Below are positions 20,471-30,332 of a stretch of DNA of 48,520 bases, piece after piece. The notes beneath the pieces were generated by a model that worked only from the letters and a program-made list of their open reading frames with translations, was not told the origin of the DNA and ran no database searches. Origin of the DNA: Betaproteobacteria bacterium (GTDB lineage Bacteria > Pseudomonadota > Gammaproteobacteria > Burkholderiales > SG8-39); NCBI GenBank assembly GCA_016210745.1, contig JACQTO010000112.1:1-48520 (forward strand), written 5' to 3'. The position numbers were made by a program, and so were the translations under genes. Numbering within the stretch: position 1 is the first letter of the stretch; every line of letters begins with the position of its first letter.

Positions 20471-20592
20471 GGCCGGGGAGTTTATCCAATTCCTGCGCCC
20501 GACGTGGGCCGCGTAGGCGCTTTAGTGATCCATTGCCGAGGGCAACGCCCCATAGGGCGCGTATAATCCGCAGGTCTTCGAACGGAGCCAGC

Positions 20593-21390
20593 ATGGGTTT
20601 TCTCGACAATAAACGAATACTCATCACCGGGTTGCTGAGCAATCGCTCGATCGCCTACGGCATCGCCAAGGCGGCGCACCGGGAGGGGGCGGAACTCGCC
20701 TTTACCTACCAGAACAGCCGTTTTCAGGAGCGGGTAGCGGAGATGGCTGCCGAATTCGGCAGCCGCCTGATCTTTCCCTGTGACGTTTCGAGCGACCAGG
20801 AGATCGAAAAAGTGTTCTCCGATCTCGGGGCAAGCTGGGATGGGCTCGATGGCTTGGTGCATGCGATTGCTTTCGCGCCGCGTGACGCGATCGCCGGAGA
20901 ATTTCTTGACGGTTTCTCGCGCGAGGCGTTTCGCATCGCCCATGACATCAGTGCCTACAGCTTCCCCGCGATGGCAAAAGCGGCATTGCCGCTGATGCAG
21001 GGAAGAAGGTCGGCGCTGCTGGCGATGAGCTACCTTGGCTCCATCCGCGCCGTGCCGCACTACAACACCATGGGGCTTGCCAAGGCAAGCTTGGAAGCAA
21101 GTGTGCGTTATTTGGCCTCTAATCTCGGCCCCAAAGGCATCCGCGTCAATGCGCTGTCGGCCGGTCCGATCAAGACGCTTGCCGCGGCTGGGATCGCCCA
21201 GTTTGGCCGGCTGCTCAAGCACGTCGAGGAAAACGCGCCGCTGCGGCGCAATGTCACCATCGAGGAGATCGGCAACGTGGCGGCATTCCTGCTATCGGAC
21301 CTCGCCTCGGCAATGACCGGTGAAGTCATCTACGCCGATTCCGGATACCGGCATTGCATTGCGGGAATCCGCGAGGCGGGAGAGCTGTAG
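20593..21390 (+). CDS. fabI: Enoyl-[acyl-carrier-protein] reductase [NADH]
   Basis: A 265-aa short-chain dehydrogenase-type enzyme that reduces enoyl-ACP in fatty-acid elongation. The FabI cofactor motif is [15 protein letters not shown]; the active site is [19 protein letters not shown], with the Tyr-x6-Lys pair; [12 protein letters not shown] is the substrate loop. The ATG at 20593 is preceded by GGAG (20584-20587). A plausible -10 sequence TATAAT lies at 20562-20567. It is convergent with ppiD across a long palindrome. Confidence 0.97.
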   Translation: MGFLDNKRILITGLLSNRSIAYGIAKAAHREGAELAFTYQNSRFQERVAEMAAEFGSRLIFPCDVSSDQEIEKVFSDLGASWDGLDGLVHAIAFAPRDAIAGEFLDGFSREAFRIAHDISAYSFPAMAKAALPLMQGRRSALLAMSYLGSIRAVPHYNTMGLAKASLEASVRYLASNLGPKGIRVNALSAGPIKTLAAAGIAQFGRLLKHVEENAPLRRNVTIEEIGNVAAFLLSDLASAMTGEVIYADSGYRHCIAGIREAGEL

Positions 21391-21512
21391 GGCAGGATTC
21401 TGGATTTAGTCTCTGCAGGGAAATTGGGGTCAGAGTAACATTTCGGTTGGCGCTTCTTCGACGCCGAACGCGATAGCGAAATGTTACTCTGACCCCAATT
21501 TCCAATCCTGCC
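21391..21512. repeat. Long REP-like palindrome between fabI and ppiD
   Basis: The inner arms are 27 bp and perfectly complementary (21419-21445 and 21477-21503), built around GGGGTCAGAGTAACATTTCG, with a 31-nt loop. Outside them a second 9-bp inverted repeat, GGCAGGATT / AATCCTGCC, spans from directly after the fabI stop to directly before the ppiD stop. The GGGGTCAGAGTAA core resembles repeats mobilised by REP-associated tyrosine transposases (from memory). It could also serve as a bidirectional terminator. Confidence 0.88.
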
Positions 21513-23405
21513 TTACTGCTGTTTCTTCTCCAGCGCCGCCTTATTGATCGCCACCTTGGCGCCGGCGCGCAGGCCCGAGAGATAGGCCTGAAACTCCTGT
21601 GACCCGGCGATGCGGCCCAGTTCGACCTGCATGTTCTTCTGCTTCACTTCGTCGATCGAAGCCTCGACGACGCGGCTGATGCGTAGCAACAAGTAGCCGT
21701 CGGCAAGCTCGACTCCGGTGTACGCAGGCAATTTGCCGCGATCGGCCCGGAATATGGCCGCCAAGGCTTCGGCGCGCACCCCTTGAGCGGTGTCCCGGCC
21801 CATCAGCTTCGCCGGTCCGAATGTCGCCACGCCAAGATTGCCCTTTTTCAACGCTTCAAGCCGCTCGGCACCCAGCTTGTGCGCCATCCGCGCCGTCTCG
21901 ATCTGCGTGAGCTGCTTTACGATTTCGCCTCTCACCTCCTCAAGAGGGCGCGTCGCAGCCGGGGTGTGTTCGACAACCCGCGCCGAAACCAGTGTGCCCG
22001 GGGCGACCTCGATCGCCTCGGTATTGCGCCTGTTCTTGACGGAATCATCGGCAAACAACGCGCCCAACAGCTTGGGGTTGTTCAGTTGCGCAACCGGCGC
22101 CGCCTTGCGCGTAATCGCCTCGCTGGTCCGGATCGGCAAACGGTATTTATCCGCGACCGGCTTGAGCGAATCAGCCTGCTCGTAGACGAGGTTGCTGAAT
22201 GCCTCCGCTGCCTCGGCGAATTTTCTTCCCGCGTGCTGCTTCTTGAGTTCGCGCTCGATCTCGCCCCGCACTTCCTCCAGCGAGCGCGTCTTGCCCGACT
22301 TAATCGCGGAAAGCTTGATGACGTGAAAGCCGAATTCGGACTCCACCGGTCCGGCGATTTCGCCTCTCTTGAGGGCAAAAACGGAATCCTCGAACGCCTT
22401 CACCATCATGCCGCGCGAAAAGTAGCCCAGGTCGCCGCCTTTTGCCGCCGAACCGGGATCGTCGGAGTTTTTCTTTGCCAGCTCTGCGAAGCTCGATGGC
22501 GCCTTGCGCGCCTGCGCCAGCAGTGATTCGGCTTTCTCGCGCGCCTTCGCCTTGTCGGCCGGCGATGCGCCCGGCTTGACCGATACGAGGATATGGCTCG
22601 CCTGGCGTTGCTCCTGCTCCTGGTAGCGTTGGATGTTGGACTGGTACCAGGCCTTGATCTCGTCCGCTCCGACGGGCTCCAGCGCGAGCATCGCATCGGC
22701 GGTTAACACCACGTATTCCGCCTTCACCCGTTCGGGCACCTCGAAGCGTCCGCGGTTCGCCTCGTAATACGCCTTTACCGCTTCCGGCGCGATGGTCACT
22801 TTCGACGCGAAGGAATCGGCCGTGATCGATTGCTCGGCAACCTCGCGGCGCTCGGCGCGCAGCATCGCCAATTGCCGCGCGGCGCTGCGGGATGCCACGC
22901 CCGAATCCCCAAGTGCAGCGGTCATCTGCTGCACGAGAAGGTCACGCCTCAAGCTGGACTCGAACAGGAGCGGCGACAATCCCTCGCGGCGCAGCGCGTC
23001 TTCATAGCGCGCCTTGGAAAACTTTCCGTCATCGAGGAAAGCCGGAATGGAAGCGATAACCTCGCGCAACTGCTCATTGGTCACCGTCAGGTTACCGCGC
23101 AGCGCACGCTGCAGGAGAAGTCGCTGCGAGATCATGCCCTCGAGAAGCTCGGCGCGCATGCCCGGGTTGTCGAGCAACGCCGGCGTGTAGTTCGCCCCGA
23201 GCATGGTGCGCATGCGTTCCTGTTGCTGACGCAGTTGCTCGCTGAATTCCTGCTCGGTGATCTTCTGGCCGTCGAACTCGGCTATGTCGCTGGCCGAGCT
23301 GAAAGATTGATAGGACTCGATGCCCCAGAAAGCGAATGGCGGAATTATCACAATAACCAGCACTAGTTGCAGCAACCGCTTGCGCTTGGCGACGAACTGG
23401 AACAT
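21513..23405 (-). CDS. ppiD: Periplasmic folding chaperone PpiD (parvulin-type)
   Basis: A 630-aa protein anchored by one N-terminal helix (LLQLVLVIVIIPPFAFWGIE). A SurA-like N-terminal chaperone region follows (GQKITEQEFSEQLRQQQERM). The parvulin domain lies at about 262-365, with ASHILVSVKPGASPADKAKA and KGGDLGYFSRGMMVKAFED. A second, parvulin-like C-terminal region follows. PpiD assists outer-membrane protein folding near the Sec translocon. Position after hupB and two tRNAs is the normal betaproteobacterial order. Confidence 0.94.
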   Translation of the reverse strand: MFQFVAKRKRLLQLVLVIVIIPPFAFWGIESYQSFSSASDIAEFDGQKITEQEFSEQLRQQQERMRTMLGANYTPALLDNPGMRAELLEGMISQRLLLQRALRGNLTVTNEQLREVIASIPAFLDDGKFSKARYEDALRREGLSPLLFESSLRRDLLVQQMTAALGDSGVASRSAARQLAMLRAERREVAEQSITADSFASKVTIAPEAVKAYYEANRGRFEVPERVKAEYVVLTADAMLALEPVGADEIKAWYQSNIQRYQEQEQRQASHILVSVKPGASPADKAKAREKAESLLAQARKAPSSFAELAKKNSDDPGSAAKGGDLGYFSRGMMVKAFEDSVFALKRGEIAGPVESEFGFHVIKLSAIKSGKTRSLEEVRGEIERELKKQHAGRKFAEAAEAFSNLVYEQADSLKPVADKYRLPIRTSEAITRKAAPVAQLNNPKLLGALFADDSVKNRRNTEAIEVAPGTLVSARVVEHTPAATRPLEEVRGEIVKQLTQIETARMAHKLGAERLEALKKGNLGVATFGPAKLMGRDTAQGVRAEALAAIFRADRGKLPAYTGVELADGYLLLRISRVVEASIDEVKQKNMQVELGRIAGSQEFQAYLSGLRAGAKVAINKAALEKKQQ

Positions 23406-23459
23406 TCAGGCAACCCGCGACAAAAATGGCGAACCAGGTTCGCCAAGGTTCAAAAGGTA

Positions 23460-23536
23460 TGGCGGAGTGGACGGGACTCGAACCCGCGACCCCCGGCGTG
23501 ACAGGCCGGTATTCTAACCAACTGAACTACCACTCC
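23460..23536 (-). tRNA. tRNA-Asp (GTC)
   Basis: The 77-nt cloverleaf on the minus strand starts GGAGTGGTAGTTCAGTTGGT, has anticodon loop CTGTCAC (anticodon GTC) and T-arm GGGTTCGAGTCCC, and ends CCACTCCGCCA. The 3' CCA is encoded. Confidence 0.98.
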
Positions 23537-23550
23537 TTAAACCGACTAAC

Positions 23551-23626
23551 TGGTGGGTGCTGACGGGGTCGAACCGCCGACATTCGCCTTGTAAGGGCGA
23601 CGCTCTACCAACTGAGCTAAGCACCC
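23551..23626 (-). tRNA. tRNA-Val (TAC)
   Basis: The 76-nt cloverleaf on the minus strand starts GGGTGCTTAGCTCAGTTGGT, has anticodon loop CTTACAA (anticodon TAC) and T-arm CGGTTCGACCCCG, and ends AGCACCCACCA with encoded CCA. It lies 14 bp upstream of tRNA-Asp and is probably cotranscribed with it. Confidence 0.98.
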
Positions 23627-23683
23627 CTTCCGATACATTAGGCCGGCCCGCATGCCCGGCCAGGCCGACCAAAAGAAGGGGCG

Positions 23684-23956
23684 CTAGTTTACTGCATCTT
23701 TGAGCGCCTTTCCAGCTCGGAACTTCGGCACTTTGGCCGCCTTGATTTTGATAGCCGCGCCGGTGCGCGGGTTGCGGCCCGTGCGGGCGGCACGCTTGCC
23801 GACATAAAAGGTGCCGAACCCGACCAGGGTGACCATCCCACCCTTTTTCAGCGCGGTCTTGATGGCAGCTACCGTGGCCTCCAGCGCCCGGCCTGCGGCG
23901 GCCTTCGATATGTCGGCGGATCTTGCGACGTTGTCGATGATGTCTATTTTGTTCAC
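23684..23956 (-). CDS. hupB: DNA-binding protein HU
   Basis: A 90-aa HU/IHF-fold protein with [20 protein letters not shown], the beta-arm and Arg-rich tip typical of HU, and [20 protein letters not shown] at the C-terminus. It is a nucleoid protein that bends and wraps DNA. It starts with GTG preceded by AAGGGAGA. Position directly after lon matches the lon-hupB order of many proteobacteria. Confidence 0.97.
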   Translation of the reverse strand: MNKIDIIDNVARSADISKAAAGRALEATVAAIKTALKKGGMVTLVGFGTFYVGKRAARTGRNPRTGAAIKIKAAKVPKFRAGKALKDAVN

Positions 23957-24207
23957 TGAATCTCCCTTACAGAAGCGATTGATGACAATATGAATCGGTT
24001 CCGGTCACCTTCGTACATCCGGTCTGGACCGCTCTCGGAACGTTTCTTGAGCGCAAGACAAATAACCCGGCAATCGTGTCTCGCAATCCTCGGTCTCTGT
24101 TCGCACTTTATAGCAATCGCGAAACTTCCGTGTCAAGAAGATTGCCGTAATTCATGCGAAGGAAAAACCCCTGCGGCTGCTTCGCATCTTCCCGGCCGGC
24201 GCAACGC

Positions 24208-26622
24208 TCAATGCGTGATCAGCGTGGATGAAGCCTTGTCATCGCCGGCAGGCGGCACGGCGGGAACTGCCTCGGTTGCCTTGAGCGGCTCGGGGATACG
24301 CTCGAGTGCCAGTTCGAGCACCTGGTCGATCCATTTTACCGGAATAATATCCAGTCGATTCTTGATGTTGTCTGGAATTTCCACCAGATCCTTCACGTTT
24401 TCCTCGGGGATGAGAACGGTCTTGATCTCGCCGCGATGGGCCGCGAGCAGTTTTTCCTTGAGGCCGCCGATCGCCAGCACTTCACCCCGCAGCGTAATTT
24501 CCCCGGTCATGGCCACTTCAGATCGCACCGGAATTCCGGTGAGCACCGAAACCATCGCCGTACAGATGCCGCTGCCTGCGCTCGGCCCGTCCTTGGGCGT
24601 GGCGCCTTCGGGCAGGTGGATATGAATGTCATTCTTCTGGTAGAAGTCCTCCGCGACCCCCAACCGTGCCGAGCGGTTGCGCACCACGGTGAGCGCGGCC
24701 TGGATCGACTCCTGCATCACTTCTCCGAGTTTGCCCGTCGTGATCATCTTGCCCTTTCCCGGCATGGTCACCGCCTCTATCGTGAGCAGTTCCCCGCCGA
24801 CTTCGGTCCAGGCAAGACCGGTGACCTGCCCGATTTGGTTTTTCTTTTCCGCAATGCCGTAGCTGTAGCGGCGCACGCCGAGAAATTTTTCCAGGTTCTT
24901 CGCAGTCACGGCCATTTTCGATTTCGCCGGCTTGGTCACCAGCGTCTTGACCGCCTTGCGGCAGATCTTGGATAGTTCGCGCTCCAGGCTCCTTACCCCG
25001 GCCTCGCGCGTGTAATAGCGCACGATGTCGCGAATAGCCGACTCGGCAATATTCAGCTCGTTCTTTTTCAGCCCGTTGTTCTTCAGCTGCTTGGGCAGCA
25101 GGTAGCGCTGCGCGATATTGATCTTCTCGTCCTCGGTGTACCCCGAGAGCCGGATCACCTCCATGCGGTCGAGCAGCGCCGGCGGGATATTCAGCGTGTT
25201 CGCCGTAGCGACGAACATCACTTCGGACAGGTCGTACTCCACCTCGACATAGTGGTCGACAAATGTATGGTTTTGCTCCGGATCGAGAACCTCGAGCAGA
25301 GCCGACGACGGATCACCGCGAAAGTCCATGCCCATCTTGTCCACTTCGTCGAGGAGGAAAAGCGGATTCCTCACACCGATCTTGGTCATGTTCTGGAGGA
25401 TCTTGCCCGGCATCGAGCCGATGTAAGTGCGGCGGTGTCCGCGGATTTCCGCCTCGTCGCGCACGCCGCCCAGCGACATGCGCACGAATTTGCGATTGGT
25501 CGCGTGCGCAATCGACTGTCCCAGCGACGTTTTTCCGACACCGGGGGCACCTACCAGACACAGGATCGGGGCCTTGACCTGGTCGACGCGGCTCTGCACC
25601 GCCAGGTACTCGACGATACGCTCTTTGACTTTCTCCAGCCCGTAGTGGTCCCGGTCGAGAATCTTCTCCGCAGCGCCGATGTCGCGCGAAATCTTGCTAC
25701 GCTTTCGCCACGGCAGGTTGACGAGCGTCTCGATGTAGTTGCGCACCACCGTCGCCTCTGCAGACATCGGCGACATCAGTCGCAGCTTCTTGAGCTCCGT
25801 CTCTGCTTTCTTGCGCGCCTCCTTGGGCATGCGCGCAGCCTTGACGCGCTTGTCCATTTCTTCCAAGTCCGCGCCCTCTTCGCCCTCGCCCAGCTCTTTC
25901 TGAATCGCCTTGACTTGCTCGTTAAGGTAGTACTCGCGCTGGCTTTTTTCCATCTGCCGTTTTACGCGCCCGCGGATGCGCTTTTCCACCTGCAGGATAT
26001 CGATCTCCGTTTCCAATTGCGACAGCAGGTGCTCCAGGCGCGTCTTGACGTCGAACATCTCCAGCACTTGCTGCTTCTGCTCCAGTTTCAGCGGCAGGTG
26101 GGCGGCAATCGTATCGGCAAGCCGTCCGGCTTCCTCGATGCCCGCAAGCGACGTGAGAATTTCCGGCGGAATCTTCTTGTTCAGCTTCACGTACTGGTCG
26201 AACTGGGCGACAAGCGCCCGGCGCATCGCCTCCACCTCGGTAGACTCGAGGCCGTCAAGCGCAACGGGCGCGGCGTCCGCAACATAGTGCGTGCGTTGAT
26301 CGGTGACCGAATCGATCTGCGCGCGCTGGCTGCCCTCGACCAGAACCTTCACGGTGCCGTCGGGAAGCTTCAGCATCTGCAGGATGTTCGAGATGCAACC
26401 GATCTTGTACAGATCCTCGGCTGCCGGCTCGTCCTTGGCGGCCGACTTCTGCGCCACCAGCAGGATGCTCTTGCCCGTTTCCATGGCGATCTCCATCGCC
26501 TTGATCGACTTGGGACGACCCACGAATAACGGGATAACCATGTGCGGAAACACGACTACATCCCGAAGCGGCAAAAGCGGGAGTTCGATCATGTCTGCGG
26601 AAAAAGCGGCGTGGCTGACCAT
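24208..26622 (-). CDS. lon: ATP-dependent protease Lon
   Basis: An 804-aa protein. The N-terminal substrate domain begins IELPLLPLRDVVVFPHMVIP. The AAA+ part has Walker A GAPGVGKTSLGQS and Walker B PLFLLDEVDKMG. The C-terminal Ser-Lys protease contains PKDGPSAGSG (catalytic Ser) and GGLKEKLLAAHRG (catalytic Lys). It degrades misfolded and regulatory proteins. The ATG at 26622 has TAGGA just upstream; a start ten codons later (MIELPLLP) is possible. It is downstream of clpX on the same strand. Confidence 0.97.
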   Translation of the reverse strand: MVSHAAFSADMIELPLLPLRDVVVFPHMVIPLFVGRPKSIKAMEIAMETGKSILLVAQKSAAKDEPAAEDLYKIGCISNILQMLKLPDGTVKVLVEGSQRAQIDSVTDQRTHYVADAAPVALDGLESTEVEAMRRALVAQFDQYVKLNKKIPPEILTSLAGIEEAGRLADTIAAHLPLKLEQKQQVLEMFDVKTRLEHLLSQLETEIDILQVEKRIRGRVKRQMEKSQREYYLNEQVKAIQKELGEGEEGADLEEMDKRVKAARMPKEARKKAETELKKLRLMSPMSAEATVVRNYIETLVNLPWRKRSKISRDIGAAEKILDRDHYGLEKVKERIVEYLAVQSRVDQVKAPILCLVGAPGVGKTSLGQSIAHATNRKFVRMSLGGVRDEAEIRGHRRTYIGSMPGKILQNMTKIGVRNPLFLLDEVDKMGMDFRGDPSSALLEVLDPEQNHTFVDHYVEVEYDLSEVMFVATANTLNIPPALLDRMEVIRLSGYTEDEKINIAQRYLLPKQLKNNGLKKNELNIAESAIRDIVRYYTREAGVRSLERELSKICRKAVKTLVTKPAKSKMAVTAKNLEKFLGVRRYSYGIAEKKNQIGQVTGLAWTEVGGELLTIEAVTMPGKGKMITTGKLGEVMQESIQAALTVVRNRSARLGVAEDFYQKNDIHIHLPEGATPKDGPSAGSGICTAMVSVLTGIPVRSEVAMTGEITLRGEVLAIGGLKEKLLAAHRGEIKTVLIPEENVKDLVEIPDNIKNRLDIIPVKWIDQVLELALERIPEPLKATEAVPAVPPAGDDKASSTLITH

Positions 26623-26701
26623 AACGCGTCCTAGGGGTAATTTCGAATAGTTCCAACTGGTAATGCCGCCGCCAAATCGCTGGCGCCGACCCTGTCCCGC
26701 G

Positions 26702-26721
26702 CGTGCCGGCTCCCCGGCACG
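26702..26721. other. Short perfect hairpin between clpX and lon
   Basis: An 8-bp perfect stem CGTGCCGG / CCGGCACG with a CTCC loop lies 23 bp after the clpX stop. No T-run follows on the minus strand, so it is not a standard intrinsic terminator. It may attenuate or process the clpX-lon transcript. Confidence 0.45.
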
Positions 26722-26743
26722 TCAGCTGCGGGCGTGCTCGGAG

Positions 26744-28009
26744 TCACGCCGAGCCCGCGACTTTCTGCTGGTCGGCGTAGATCAGCAGCGGCTTGCCTTC
26801 GCCGACGATCATCGCCTCGTCGACAACCACCTTCGACAGGTTCTCCATGGTTGGAAGGTCGAACATGGTGTCGAGGAGCACCTGCTCGAGAATCGAGCGC
26901 AGGCCGCGCGCTCCGGTCTTGCGTGCAAGAGCCTTGTGCGCGATCGCCTGCAAGGCCTGGGGGCGCACCTCGAGATCGACCCCCTCCATCGCGAAGAGCT
27001 TGTAATACTGCTTGATGAGCGCGTTCTTGGGCTCGGTGAGAATCTGGATCAGCGCGTTCTCGTCCAGTTCCTCGAGCGTGGCCACTACGGGCAGGCGGCC
27101 GACGAACTCCGGAATCAGACCATACTTGAGCAGGTCCTCGGGTTCCACCGTCTTCAGTACGTCGCTGATGTCCTTGCCGCTCTGAAGGCTTCGCACGTCG
27201 GCGCTGAATCCGATGCCGCTCTTCTCGGAGCGGTTGCGGATGATCTTCTCCAGACCGTCGAATGCCCCGCCGCATATGAACAGGATGTTGGTGGTATCCA
27301 CCTGGACAAAATCCTGATTCGGGTGCTTGCGGCCGCCCTGCGGCGGAACCGATGCGATGGTTCCCTCGATGAGCTTGAGCAGCGCTTGCTGCACGCCCTC
27401 GCCCGAAACGTCCCTGGTGATCGAGGGGTTATCGGATTTTCTCGATATCTTGTCGATCTCGTCGATGTAGACGATGCCGCGCTTGGCCTTGTCGACGTCG
27501 TAGTCGCAATTCTGCAGCAGCTTCTGGATGATGTTCTCCACGTCCTCGCCGACGTATCCCGCCTCAGTGAGGGTGGTCGCGTCCGCCATCACGAACGGCA
27601 CGTTGAGCAGCCGTGCGAGCGTCTGCGCGAGCAGCGTCTTGCCCGAGCCGGTCGGCCCTACCAGGAGAATGTTCGATTTCGCGAGCTCGACATCATCGTT
27701 CTTGGACAGGTGTTTGAGCCGCTTGTAGTGATTGTAGACCGCGACCGAAAGAATCTTTTTCGCCTGTTCCTGCCCGATTACGTATTCGTCCAGGATCTCG
27801 CAGATCTCGTGCGGAGTGGGCAGGTCCGATTTGGCCGCCTTGCCGCCCTTGTCCGAGGCGCTTTCTTCGCGAATGATGTCGTTGCACAGCTCGATGCACT
27901 CGTCGCAGATGAAAACCGACGGCCCGGCAATGAGCTTGCGCACCTCGTGCTGGCTCTTGCCGCAAAAGGAACAGTAGAGGAGTTTTTCGCCGCCGGATTT
28001 CTCGCTCAT
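26744..28009 (-). CDS. clpX: ATP-dependent Clp protease ATP-binding subunit ClpX
   Basis: A 421-aa unfoldase. The N-terminal zinc domain has Cys13, Cys16, Cys35 and Cys38 (YCSFCGK and [10 protein letters not shown]). Walker A is [14 protein letters not shown], Walker [13 protein letters not shown], and the pore/RKH region and C-terminal sensor domain are intact. ClpX recognises, unfolds and feeds substrates into ClpP. It starts 18 bp after clpP. Confidence 0.98.
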   Translation of the reverse strand: MSEKSGGEKLLYCSFCGKSQHEVRKLIAGPSVFICDECIELCNDIIREESASDKGGKAAKSDLPTPHEICEILDEYVIGQEQAKKILSVAVYNHYKRLKHLSKNDDVELAKSNILLVGPTGSGKTLLAQTLARLLNVPFVMADATTLTEAGYVGEDVENIIQKLLQNCDYDVDKAKRGIVYIDEIDKISRKSDNPSITRDVSGEGVQQALLKLIEGTIASVPPQGGRKHPNQDFVQVDTTNILFICGGAFDGLEKIIRNRSEKSGIGFSADVRSLQSGKDISDVLKTVEPEDLLKYGLIPEFVGRLPVVATLEELDENALIQILTEPKNALIKQYYKLFAMEGVDLEVRPQALQAIAHKALARKTGARGLRSILEQVLLDTMFDLPTMENLSKVVVDEAMIVGEGKPLLIYADQQKVAGSA

Positions 28010-28027
28010 AGTGACACTCTCATGCCG

Positions 28028-28693
28028 TTACGCCGTCGCCTCCGCGCGGGAGACCAGTACCTTGTCGACGAGGCCATAGGCGACGGCTTCATCGGCGGAC
28101 AGAAAGTTGTCGCGGTCGGTATCGCGGGCTATCCGGTCCACGGGCTGATCGGTGTGCTTGGCCATGATCTCGTTCAAGCGCTGGCGCAAATAGAGGATTT
28201 CCTTGGCGTGGATCTCGACATCCGAGGCCTGTCCCTGGAACCCGCCCATGGGCTGATGGATCATGACGCGCGAATTCGGCAAGCAGTGGCGTTTTCCCTT
28301 CGCGCCCGCGCACAGCAGCAACGCCCCCATGCTCGCCGCTTGCCCAACGCACAGCGTCGAGATGTCGGGCTTGACGAACTGCATCGTGTCATAAATCGCG
28401 AGCCCCGCCGACACCGATCCGCCGGGGGAGTTGATGTAGAAATAAATGTCCTTGTCGGGATTTTCCGATTCCAGGAACAAGAGCTGCGCGACAATCAGGT
28501 TGGCAGTCACCTCGTTTACCGGCCCGACGAGAAACACGACCCGTTCCTTGAGCAGCCGCGAGTAGATGTCGTAGGCGCGCTCGCCCCGGCCGCTCTGCTC
28601 GATGACCATAGGCACCAGACCCAGACCCTGCGCATCCTGCGCCGAGGCCTGCGGCCTGAGGGTGTTTGGAAACTGCCAGTTCAAGCCCGTCAT
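28028..28693 (-). CDS. clpP: ATP-dependent Clp protease proteolytic subunit ClpP
   Basis: A 221-aa serine protease. Active-site Ser121 is in [11 protein letters not shown] and His146 in [11 protein letters not shown]; the catalytic Asp follows in [26 protein letters not shown] is the oxyanion/handle region. The ATG overlaps the tig stop as ATGA, giving a tig-clpP-clpX operon. Confidence 0.98.
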   Translation of the reverse strand: MTGLNWQFPNTLRPQASAQDAQGLGLVPMVIEQSGRGERAYDIYSRLLKERVVFLVGPVNEVTANLIVAQLLFLESENPDKDIYFYINSPGGSVSAGLAIYDTMQFVKPDISTLCVGQAASMGALLLCAGAKGKRHCLPNSRVMIHQPMGGFQGQASDVEIHAKEILYLRQRLNEIMAKHTDQPVDRIARDTDRDNFLSADEAVAYGLVDKVLVSRAEATA

Positions 28694-29997
28694 GCCGCCC
28701 TTCCCATCAATTCGTCGAAGCTGACCGTCTTATCCTCGACCTTGGCGTGATCGAGAACCCACTTGACCACGTTGGACTCGAGCGCGAGGCTCTGGAACTC
28801 CGACAGCCGCTGCGGTTCGGAGTAAATCCATTTTACCACCTCGCCCGGATGATCGTAGCTCTGCGCATGTTCCTCCACAAGTGCGCGCACCTGCTCGGCG
28901 GTGGTGGCAATCCCGCACGACTTCACCATCTCGCCGACAATCAGCCCGAGCGCCACGCGGCGCTTGGCCTGGGCTTCGAACATCTCCGGATTGAGCGGAA
29001 CCTTTTCCATCTTGATGCCGCGGCTTTCCAGGTCGGCACGGGCCCCACGGACCATGTTCTGCACTTCGATGTCGACCAGCGACTTGGGCAATTCGAGCGG
29101 CGTCGTATCCACCAGCGCCTGCATCGCCTTCTGCTTGATTTCGTTGTTGACGCGCTTATGCACCTCGCGCTCGACGTTCGCCTTGACCTCTTCGCGCATT
29201 TTCGCGGTGTCCCCATCGGCAACACCCAGCGACTTGGCGAATTCGGCATCGATCTCCGGCAGCTTCGGCGCCTCGACCTTCTTCATCGCCACCTCGAAGC
29301 TCGCCGTTTTGCCGGCGACATCCTCGGCGCCGTAATCGGCCGGAAAGCTGACCGGAAAGGTGCTCGTCTGCCCCGCCGCCAGCCCCTTCAGGTTGCTCTC
29401 GAAGTCCGGCAGCATGTGCCCCTCGCCGAGAACCAGTGCGACATCGTTCCCCTTGCTCCCCGGGAATTCCGCGCCTTCGATAGTGCCTGTGAAATCAATA
29501 GTTACGCGATCGCCGGTTTCCGCCGCGCGCTTCGCCTCGTCGAAGCGCACGCGCTGTTTGCGCAGGATCTCGATGGTCTTGTCCACCTCGGCATCGCCGA
29601 CGGCCAGTACCGAGCGTTCTATCTTGGCCGATGCCAGGTCGCCGAGCTTGACCTCCGGATAGACCTCGAAGGTCGCTTTGAAGGAAAGCTGGTCGGCCCC
29701 GCCGTCACCCTCCCCGGATTCGATGCGGGGGTAGCCCGCGACGCGCAAATTCTGCTCGCGAATGGCCTCCTCGAACGCCTTTTGCACGGCGTCGCCGATG
29801 ACCTCCGAGCGCACCTGCGGCCCGTATTGCTGGAGCACGATTTTCATCGGCACCTTGCCCGGCCGAAAACCGTGCATACGCACCGATTGCGACAGCTTCC
29901 TGAGTCGAACATCGACCTCGCGATCAATGTCCTTGGCTGGCACCGCCATGGTGAGTCGGCGCTCCAGTTGGCTTAACGTTTCCAGATTCGTCTGCAT
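28690..29997 (-). CDS. tig: Trigger factor, ribosome-associated chaperone
   Basis: A 435-aa protein. The N-terminal ribosome-binding domain contains the signature [12 protein letters not shown] (GFRxGKxP). The central FKBP-type peptidyl-prolyl isomerase domain follows ([20 protein letters not shown]), then a helical C-terminal chaperone arm. The reading frame is open further upstream through the tRNA-Leu gene, but the true start is the ATG at 29997 giving [15 protein letters not shown]. It is the first gene of the tig-clpP-clpX operon. Confidence 0.97.
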   Translation of the reverse strand: MQTNLETLSQLERRLTMAVPAKDIDREVDVRLRKLSQSVRMHGFRPGKVPMKIVLQQYGPQVRSEVIGDAVQKAFEEAIREQNLRVAGYPRIESGEGDGGADQLSFKATFEVYPEVKLGDLASAKIERSVLAVGDAEVDKTIEILRKQRVRFDEAKRAAETGDRVTIDFTGTIEGAEFPGSKGNDVALVLGEGHMLPDFESNLKGLAAGQTSTFPVSFPADYGAEDVAGKTASFEVAMKKVEAPKLPEIDAEFAKSLGVADGDTAKMREEVKANVEREVHKRVNNEIKQKAMQALVDTTPLELPKSLVDIEVQNMVRGARADLESRGIKMEKVPLNPEMFEAQAKRRVALGLIVGEMVKSCGIATTAEQVRALVEEHAQSYDHPGEVVKWIYSEPQRLSEFQSLALESNVVKWVLDHAKVEDKTVSFDELMGRAA

Positions 29998-30022
29998 CCT
30001 ATCTCGGCCTGTTGATGGCGCG

Positions 30023-30107
30023 TGGTGCGAAGGAAGGGACTCGAACCCCCATGCCTTGCGGCGCTGGAACCTAAATCCAGTGCGTCTACCAATTCCGCCA
30101 CCTTCGC
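30023..30107 (-). tRNA. tRNA-Leu (TAG)
   Basis: The 85-nt class II tRNA on the minus strand starts GCGAAGGTGGCGGAATTGGT, has anticodon loop ATTTAGG (anticodon TAG), variable arm CGCCGCAAGGCATG and T-arm GGGTTCGAGTCCC, and ends CCTTCGCACCA with encoded CCA. It lies 25 bp upstream of tig. Confidence 0.97.
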
Positions 30108-30332
30108 GGGAAGGTCCCTCATGGACCCCCTCAACGCCCTGGCATTCTACCTCAAACACCCTATACTGTCAGCGTTGAACGGAGTGAAGTATTTGAAAAA
30201 TCTAAGGAACCTCTCGCCAATTGCATCGCCCCATCGAGAAGAAGCTGTTGCGGCAACAACGGAGGAATCCACGGCAAGCGGAGCAACCTGCCTCCTTTCA
30301 ACCAGACCCCCGAATTTCGATTCCGTTCAAAA

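Noticed and set aside
17561-20566. A 1001-codon open frame on the plus strand opposite the binding-protein and permease genes
   Set aside because: It is fully antisense to well-supported genes and has the His/Arg/Asp-rich composition typical of shadow frames in GC-rich DNA.
23641-23661. GC-rich inverted repeat GGCCGG...CCGGCC between hupB and tRNA-Val as a terminator
   Set aside because: The stem is short and no T-run follows on the minus strand.
25252-26529. A 425-codon plus-strand frame opposite lon
   Set aside because: Shadow of lon; Leu/His/Arg-rich with no motif.
26622-26660. Heat-shock (sigma-32-like) promoter before lon: TTGGAA, 13 bp, CCCCTA
   Set aside because: Spacing is plausible, but the transcript would begin almost at the ATG, and the match is too weak to list as a feature.
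26663-28750. A 695-codon plus-strand frame opposite clpX and clpP
   Set aside because: It is antisense to highly conserved genes and has no recognisable domain.
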